Origin: Clostridiales bacterium
GTDB taxonomy: Bacteria; Bacillota_A; Clostridia; Saccharofermentanales; Saccharofermentanaceae
Reading direction: 5' to 3'
DNA length: 10,155 nt
Assembly: GCA_017649745.1 (NCBI GenBank)
Contig: JAGCGE010000360.1
Span: 1-10,155 of the forward strand
Part shown: one piece after another, positions 5,480 through 10,155 of the stretch
Position numbering within the stretch: the first letter of the stretch is position 1
Layout: each line of letters begins with the position of its first letter
Notes under the pieces: model-generated
Seen by the model: only the letters and a program-made list of their open reading frames with translations
The model's database searches: none
Told to the model about the DNA's origin: nothing
Position numbers and translations under genes: made by a program

Positions 5480-7369
5480 TCAATCTTTCTTATATACTTT
5501 TTTATACTTATCTATATTCATCGTAAGCTCGCTCTCGAACTTATCGAAAACATCCATTACCTCAACTTCTACCTTCTCACCTTCAGAATCTACCAGTACA
5601 ATATCACCAGGTTTGATATCCGGATAATCGCACAGATAGTCGTATCTTCTTTTCGAGCCTTCAAAGGCTACTGATACAAAATGGTACTTTTTACCATGAA
5701 TTCCTTCTGTTTCTTCAGGTGTCGGAGCAGTTACTTCATAATATTTCGTCGTGATCCTCGCTACAGGGATCTCATTGAGCCAAAACGTCGAAACGCCTGC
5801 TGCCGGGTCATATGTAACATTGTTAAACAGTATCTTCTCCGAATTTCCGAACACTTCATACGAACTTTCAGGTGCTGTCTTGACCATAAGTCGTGACTGA
5901 AGGCCACAATAATCAGCAGCAGTCAAAACGACCAGGATCTTCGGCGGGAATTCCTCATCCTTGTTGAGCTTAAGCTGTCTTCCTTCTATCATGAGCGAGC
6001 CATCCTTAAGAGAGACGATCTTCAAGACACAGTTCCTCTCCCTGAAATTGAGCCATCTTGCCCACGTAGGAGATTCGAACCTTTGTGACCTACCTCTGAG
6101 GGTATAGTACTGCCTCGTATATTCAAGTGACATCTCTATATTCTTAAGCACAGTAGCATCACCGTATTCGTTTCCAACTTCCATTCTCTTCTTGATCGCG
6201 AGATAAGCCTGCAGATAATAAGCATATGCAGTCTCATGATCTACGCTGCATCCAAGGCCCCTCGAGTGGCAGTTACCCATACGGAGTGCGACATCGGCGA
6301 ACTTCGTATCGTATCGTTCTCTTATAAAGTACTCGAAGCACTCCTTATAGACGCGCCAATATAGGCTCATCGCAACATTTCCGTTCTGCACGACTTCCCT
6401 GCCGTTCGCGAACATATCACCTAACTTATATGTACTCTCGAAAATACCGCCTGCGTAACCGATACTGAAATATTTAAATGCTTTATCATATTCAGCTACA
6501 CCGTCATTACATCTACCGTAGTAATAGATATATCCGAGTGTATTAGCCGCCATCGGATCGCCTGTCATCTCATAGTACTTTAAGAATGAATCACGGGCTT
6601 TATACCAGTTCTGATCGTAAATAAGATTGCCGGTGTAATAACAATATCCCCTGACTCTAATGGCATCCTTATCGTCCTTGTCGCACATGAAATCGAGCGC
6701 TCTTTTGAACTTGAACATGACATTAGGGCCCAGATCCTTAACTTTTTCAACCGATTCGTTCTTCATAAGATAATTTCTGTAAAACTCATCAGGAATCGTG
6801 CCATTTTCCTTATAATCGAGGATATTTTTCTCAAGTTCCTGCAAAAGCTCCTTGATATCAAGCGCCTGATCATCATGAGAAACGAGTAGATCGTGCTGAC
6901 AGATAAGACAGTCGATTATATAACATATAAAATCGAACTCATCGAATTCATCAGTCTTATCTTTACGTTCATGATCATTAAGAAAGAATTTATATAATAT
7001 AAAAGGATAAACGTAACAACAGAACTTCTCCGCTTCAGGCTTGATAAGCAAGGATCTTATTCCATAGAGCAGATCATCAAGCTCGAGCGAATACTTACAT
7101 TTATCTTCCAGTTGACCAAGATAGATCGTGCTGTCAGACAGATCCCAGAGGTCTAATGTACCTCTTATAAGGTCTCTTAACTCTTCTTCAGTTACTTCAG
7201 GTAATTCGGCAGGCGCAAGCTCTTCGATATTATGATCGAAATATTCAGGATAGATATAGCTCTTATCTCTATATGTAACAGTAACCTCATCACCCTGGAC
7301 CATAACGACAAGTCCGATACGTAATGTGGCTATATCTTTGACAAGCATTCCGCGTTCTATCTCAAACAT
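5480..7369 (-). CDS. Sel1-repeat/TPR-type protein with N- and C-terminal beta-domains
   Basis: A 629-residue protein without signal peptide or membrane segment, so cytoplasmic. Residues about 8-50 read like a small SH3/Tudor-like beta-barrel (IGLVVMVQGDEVTVTYRDK). Residues about 55-230 are charged and helical, with no family I recognise. Residues about 235-395 contain Sel1-like helical repeats (ARDSFLKYYEMTGDPMAANTLGYIYYYG; AFKYFSIGYAGGIFESTYKLGDMFANG; ALRMGNCHSRGLG...AYAYYLQAYL), a scaffold for protein binding. The last 60 residues (YDYL...IKPGDIVLVD) form a small beta module that I have the impression recurs at the ends of clostridial Sel1 proteins. Transcription probably starts from an extended -10 promoter at 7405-7413, and AGGGG precedes the ATG by 10 bases. 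It is the first gene of an operon with the GH16 glucanase. A regulatory or assembly role is possible; no catalytic motif is visible. The quoted pieces are parts of longer repeats. Confidence 0.75.
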   Translation of the reverse strand: MFEIERGMLVKDIATLRIGLVVMVQGDEVTVTYRDKSYIYPEYFDHNIEELAPAELPEVTEEELRDLIRGTLDLWDLSDSTIYLGQLEDKCKYSLELDDLLYGIRSLLIKPEAEKFCCYVYPFILYKFFLNDHERKDKTDEFDEFDFICYIIDCLICQHDLLVSHDDQALDIKELLQELEKNILDYKENGTIPDEFYRNYLMKNESVEKVKDLGPNVMFKFKRALDFMCDKDDKDAIRVRGYCYYTGNLIYDQNWYKARDSFLKYYEMTGDPMAANTLGYIYYYGRCNDGVAEYDKAFKYFSIGYAGGIFESTYKLGDMFANGREVVQNGNVAMSLYWRVYKECFEYFIRERYDTKFADVALRMGNCHSRGLGCSVDHETAYAYYLQAYLAIKKRMEVGNEYGDATVLKNIEMSLEYTRQYYTLRGRSQRFESPTWARWLNFRERNCVLKIVSLKDGSLMIEGRQLKLNKDEEFPPKILVVLTAADYCGLQSRLMVKTAPESSYEVFGNSEKILFNNVTYDPAAGVSTFWLNEIPVARITTKYYEVTAPTPEETEGIHGKKYHFVSVAFEGSKRRYDYLCDYPDIKPGDIVLVDSEGEKVEVEVMDVFDKFESELTMNIDKYKKVYKKD

Positions 7370-7395
7370 AATTCATTTGCCCCTAAATCTTTATG

Positions 7396-7425
7396 TTTAC
7401 ATAAATTATACCACGATAGTAGAAT
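7396..7425 (+). promoter_or_regulatory. Weak candidate promoter for the EEP-MATE pair
   Basis: TTTACA (7396-7401) and TAGAAT (7420-7425) are separated by 18 bases. The start point would fall almost on the ribosome binding site, giving a near-leaderless message, so this assignment is weak. It overlaps the divergent promoter on the other strand, so the two transcription units may compete. Confidence 0.25.
7405..7413 (-). promoter_or_regulatory. Extended -10 promoter of the Sel1-GH16 operon
   Basis: Read on the - strand the sequence is TGGTATAAT, a perfect extended -10 element. It lies 35 bases before the start codon of the Sel1-repeat gene. The -35 region has no good match, as is usual with an extended -10. 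It implies a leader of about 28 bases. Confidence 0.6.
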
Positions 7426-7427
7426 AC

Positions 7428-7436
7428 ATACGGAGG
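7428..7436 (+). promoter_or_regulatory. Ribosome binding site ATACGGAGG of the EEP-fold gene
   Basis: Identical to the thiC site, 7 bases before the ATG at 7444. It fixes the start of the downstream gene. Confidence 0.85.
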
Positions 7437-7443
7437 TGCAATC

Positions 7444-8532
7444 ATGAAAGCAAGCACAGTTATTAAAACTATCATTAAATCATTTTTAATTATCCTTCTC
7501 GTACTCGTATTGATCGTGGGCGGTTATGTAGCATATGTATTCCTGTCATACGAGAGAATAGAGGATAACAAACAGCTAGACATCAAGAAGAGAGGCGAAG
7601 TCGAAAGCGAAGTTAAACTTGACACGTCTTATTCGATAATGACATACAATATCGGGTTTGGTGCATATACAAGTGATTACAGTTTCTTTATGGACGGCGG
7701 TGAATCATCCTGGGCTAAGTCTGAACCAGACCTCATCGAGAACGTTCTCGGAATCGGAACAGACATCAACAGCGTCCATCCTGATTTTATTGTTCTTCAG
7801 GAAGTCGATCTCGACGGAACAAGAACTTATCACTATGACGAAGTAGAATCTTTGGAGATGAACATGGCTTACGGCAATTACGTGTTCTCTCAGAACTTTG
7901 ATTCTCCATTCCTTTTCTATCCGATCACAGAACCACATGGTGCTAACAAATCAGGTCTTCTCACAGGAAGCTCATTCCAGTTTACAAGCTCACTCAGAAG
8001 AAGCCTTCCAGTTTCTACATCACTTAAGAAGATCGTTGATCTTGACCGTTGCTATTCCATAACAAGAGTACCTGTCGAAAACGGTAAGGAACTTTGCGTT
8101 ATTGATGTTCACCTTTCTGCATATGGAAGTGACGCATCAGTTCGTGAAGGTCAGCTCTCTATGCTCATGGGTGATATCAAGAAAGAAGTTGATAATGGAA
8201 ACTACGTAATCTGCGGTGGTGACTTTAACCACAATCTCCGCGGTGCTAATGAAGGAACAGTACCTGATTGGGCACAGCCTTTCCCTAAGGAGAAGCTTCC
8301 TGACGGAACTCATCTCGGATTTGAAGTATGTGACGACGTAAATATCGATCACAATACATGCAGGAATTCTGATATCGCATGGGATCCTAACAAGACATTC
8401 ACTGTTCTTGCTGACGGCTTCATCGTTTCAGACAACATCAGAGTAGACAAGTATGAATCTCTTGACTGGGATTTCCAGAGATCAGATCATGATCCTGTAT
8501 ACATGGAGTTCACTCTTCTCGATAACGAATAA
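7444..8532 (+). CDS. Membrane-anchored endonuclease/exonuclease/phosphatase (EEP) family protein
   Basis: A 362-residue protein with one N-terminal membrane segment (about residues 13-34, FLIILLVLVLIVGGYVAYVF) that leaves the catalytic domain outside the cell. The EEP fold (DNase I, exonuclease III, sphingomyelinase and inositol phosphatase relatives) is shown by its ordered metal and catalytic motifs: MTYNIGFG (Asn69), VLQEVD (Glu120), VIDVHLSAYG (His223), GGDFNHN (Asp260, Asn262), LADGFIVSD (Asp324) and SDHDPV (Asp348, His349). All key residues are present, so the enzyme should be an active Mg-dependent phosphodiesterase or phosphatase. The sequence alone does not tell whether the substrate is extracellular nucleic acid, a phospholipid or another phosphate ester. 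It shares a promoter region with the divergent Sel1 operon and is followed after 17 bases by a MATE transporter, probably on the same message. Confidence 0.9.
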   Translation: MKASTVIKTIIKSFLIILLVLVLIVGGYVAYVFLSYERIEDNKQLDIKKRGEVESEVKLDTSYSIMTYNIGFGAYTSDYSFFMDGGESSWAKSEPDLIENVLGIGTDINSVHPDFIVLQEVDLDGTRTYHYDEVESLEMNMAYGNYVFSQNFDSPFLFYPITEPHGANKSGLLTGSSFQFTSSLRRSLPVSTSLKKIVDLDRCYSITRVPVENGKELCVIDVHLSAYGSDASVREGQLSMLMGDIKKEVDNGNYVICGGDFNHNLRGANEGTVPDWAQPFPKEKLPDGTHLGFEVCDDVNIDHNTCRNSDIAWDPNKTFTVLADGFIVSDNIRVDKYESLDWDFQRSDHDPVYMEFTLLDNE

Positions 8533-8549
8533 AGGAATCATCTTTTTAA

Positions 8550-9899
8550 ATGAATGACAGATCAGATTTCACACAGGGAAGCATAACCCGTAAACTCATC
8601 GGGTTTATGCTCCCTATACTTGCTGCGCTTATCCTTCAGTCAATGTACAGTGCGATCGACCTTCTTGTTGTCGGCCGTTTCGGATCAGCTGAAGGAATAT
8701 CAGGTGTATCTACAGGCGCGAGCATCTTACAACTTTTTACATTTTCAGTAGTAGCACTTACGACAGGTGTAACTGTCGTCATGGGTCAATATCTTGGAAC
8801 GAAAGAACCTCATAAGATCGGAAAGCTTCTCGGAAACGCGATCTTCTTCTTTATCATCCTTAGCATTATCCTTTCGATCGTTCTTATATTTCTTGCACGT
8901 CCGATCGCACTTTTGATGCAGGCTCCTGAAGAAGCATTAGACTCAACTGTTCTTTACATCAGGATATGCGGATTAGGATTCATTTTTGTTGTGTTCTACA
9001 ACTTCATAAGCTGTATCTTCAGAGGACTTGGCAATTCGAAATTACCATTGCTCTTTGTCGGTATCGCTTGTGTTGTAAATATATTGGGAGATCTTATATT
9101 TGTAGCAGTACTTAAGCTTAATGTTGCAGGTGCTGCTCTTGCTACGATCTTTTCCCAGGCGATAAGTGTTATCATCGCATTCTTCGTAATAAGGAAACAG
9201 GATCTTCCTTTTAAGCTCTCTCGAAAAGACCTTGAATTTGGAACTGAAGTCTTTCACTTCCTTAAGATCGGTGCACCTCTTGCTTTGCAGGAGATACTTA
9301 CCAACGTAACTTTCCTTGCGATATGCGCATTCGTTAACAGACTTGGACTTGAAGCATCATCCGGTTACGGAGTATCACAAAGGATCGTAGGATTTGTTAT
9401 GTTGATCCCTGCTTCGATCATTCAAAGTATGTCTTCATTTGTTGCGCAGAATGTCGGTGCAGGAAACGAGAAGCGCGCGAAAAAAGCTATGGTCACAGGT
9501 ATGATGATCGGTGTCATTATCGGTATCCCTGTTGCATTATGCACGTTCTTCTTCGGTGATAAAGTTGCATCGATATTTTCGAACGAACCAATGTATGTAT
9601 TGCGTGCATTTGAATTCCTTAAAGGATTCTCTCCGGAAGCTATCATTACATCTATACTGTTTAGTTTCTACGGATACTTCAACGGACATTCCAGATCAAC
9701 ATTTGTTATGGTCCAGGGACTTATTCAATCATTCCTTATCCGTCTTCCTTTCTCATACATAATGAGTATAAGACCGAACGCGTCACTCACCTACATTGGT
9801 ATGGCAGCTCCGCTTGCAACTTCGATAGGTATATTGATGTGTATCGTTTACTTTATCATCTGCAACAGATCTACAAAAAAGATAAAGAATCAGGCATAG
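8550..9899 (+). CDS. MATE family efflux transporter
   Basis: A 449-residue polytopic inner-membrane protein with the typical length and twelve-helix layout of the multidrug and toxic compound extrusion family. These export cationic or other small molecules in exchange for Na+ or H+. Family features: the N-terminal GSITRKLIGFMLPILAALIL segment, helix-1 YSAIDLLVVGRFG with Asp37, VVMGQYLGTKEPHKI, IFRGLGNSKLPL, NILGD, and in the second half KIGAPLALQE and SFVAQNVGAGNEKRAKKA, the mirror of the first-half motif. The substrate cannot be read from sequence. AAAGGA (8531-8536) overlaps the upstream stop codon and is 13 bases from the ATG, a long spacing, so translation may depend on coupling with the EEP gene. 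It ends 3 bases before a bidirectional hairpin terminator. Confidence 0.95.
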   Translation: MNDRSDFTQGSITRKLIGFMLPILAALILQSMYSAIDLLVVGRFGSAEGISGVSTGASILQLFTFSVVALTTGVTVVMGQYLGTKEPHKIGKLLGNAIFFFIILSIILSIVLIFLARPIALLMQAPEEALDSTVLYIRICGLGFIFVVFYNFISCIFRGLGNSKLPLLFVGIACVVNILGDLIFVAVLKLNVAGAALATIFSQAISVIIAFFVIRKQDLPFKLSRKDLEFGTEVFHFLKIGAPLALQEILTNVTFLAICAFVNRLGLEASSGYGVSQRIVGFVMLIPASIIQSMSSFVAQNVGAGNEKRAKKAMVTGMMIGVIIGIPVALCTFFFGDKVASIFSNEPMYVLRAFEFLKGFSPEAIITSILFSFYGYFNGHSRSTFVMVQGLIQSFLIRLPFSYIMSIRPNASLTYIGMAAPLATSIGILMCIVYFIICNRSTKKIKNQA

Positions 9900-9902
9900 A
9901 AA

Positions 9903-9924
9903 AACCGAGGATAATTCCTCGGTT
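9903..9924. terminator. Bidirectional intrinsic terminator between MATE and DUF6465 genes
   Basis: A perfect 9-bp stem, AACCGAGGA (9903-9911) with TCCTCGGTT (9916-9924), has a TAAT loop. On the - strand it runs into TTTTTC, a good tail for the DUF6465 message. On the + strand the tail is weaker (CATCTATATCTTTT), so it serves the MATE message less surely. Confidence 0.85.
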
Positions 9925-9954
9925 CATCTATATCTTTTAAAAGCTTAACAAGGA

Positions 9955-10155
9955 TTAGAAAAGATCAACAGCCTTACCTTCTGCATCGTAGATCTTCTTC
10001 TCACCAGCTACTACATAAACGTCACCGCCGAGCTTAGCTGCCTTCTTCTCGATAGCCTTGATATCGATCTGAGCGCCATCAAACTCGAAGATGATCTTGC
10101 CGAGCTTCTTAACAACTTTCTTAGCTGCCTTCTTAGCTGCTGGCTTCTTAGCTGC
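9955..10155 (-). CDS. DUF6465 family protein with Lys/Ala-rich tail, C-terminal part
   Basis: The - strand frame is open from the right edge to the TAA at 9955-9957, giving the last 66 residues; the start lies outside the window. The visible N-terminal portion is a histone-H1-like tail (AAKKPAAKKAAKKVVKK). A compact domain follows: KIIFEFDGAQIDIKAIEKKA, VYVVAGEKKIYD, and the ending AVDLF. The tail, the short alpha/beta domain and the terminal 'DLF' match DUF6465 proteins of Clostridia as I remember them. Function is not established; the basic tail suggests binding of nucleic acid or another polyanion. Codons are strongly optimised (GCT, AAG, ATC, CTC), implying high expression. Transcription ends at the hairpin 9903-9924. 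DUF6465 is the likeliest family; a bacterial histone-like protein is an alternative description. Confidence 0.75.
   Translation of the reverse strand, partial: AAKKPAAKKAAKKVVKKLGKIIFEFDGAQIDIKAIEKKAAKLGGDVYVVAGEKKIYDAEGKAVDLF

Noticed and set aside
1..10155. Apparent abundance of GATC sites
   Set aside because: Sampling by eye showed uneven density (about 7 in 600 bases near thiC, about 2 in 600 near 7201-7800). It is explained by frequent AAG-ATC, GAG-ATC and GAT-C codon junctions, so I do not treat it as a signal.

Overview
The window looks like chromosomal DNA from an anaerobic, gut- or rumen-type Firmicute of class Clostridia (a Lachnospiraceae- or Saccharofermentans-like lineage is my best guess, with low certainty). 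The basis is moderate GC, strong GGAGG ribosome binding sites, a short clostridial-type ThiC, a Bacillus-type TenI, a secreted transglutaminase-like protein with DUF4214 repeats, Sel1-repeat proteins, and a lysine/alanine-tailed DUF6465 protein. No mobile element, phage gene, tRNA, rRNA or CRISPR array is visible.

Layout. (1) Positions 1-2120 are the end of a thiamine biosynthesis operon on the + strand: the last codons of a probable thiH, an overlapping tenI (thiazole tautomerase), a 162-base structured leader and thiC (HMP-phosphate synthase), closed by a strong intrinsic terminator. Together these supply both halves of thiamine: ThiH and TenI serve the thiazole branch, ThiC the pyrimidine branch. 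(2) Positions 2121-4001 carry a stand-alone secreted protein with a transglutaminase-like core and four C-terminal DUF4214-type repeats. (3) Positions 4019-7369 are a two-gene operon on the - strand, converging on the previous gene: a large cytoplasmic Sel1-repeat protein followed 12 bases later by a lipoprotein GH16 beta-glucanase with a C-terminal carbohydrate-binding module. (4) A 74-base divergent promoter region separates this from a + strand pair: a membrane-anchored endonuclease/exonuclease/phosphatase-fold enzyme and a MATE-family transporter. (5) A hairpin that can terminate transcription from both sides lies between the transporter and the C-terminal part of a convergent DUF6465 gene that runs off the right edge.

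The most unusual part is the leader between tenI and thiC (599-760). It folds into three consecutive hairpins and lacks the recognisable consensus blocks of a TPP riboswitch. It carries a second copy of the exact ribosome-binding 9-mer used by thiC. That copy is locked in a 12-bp hairpin and sits in front of a five-codon reading frame that ends 19 bases before thiC. The strand that locks the decoy can also pair with the true thiC ribosome binding site. This is the best candidate here for an undescribed regulatory device. The other genes are recognisable families in sometimes unusual combinations.
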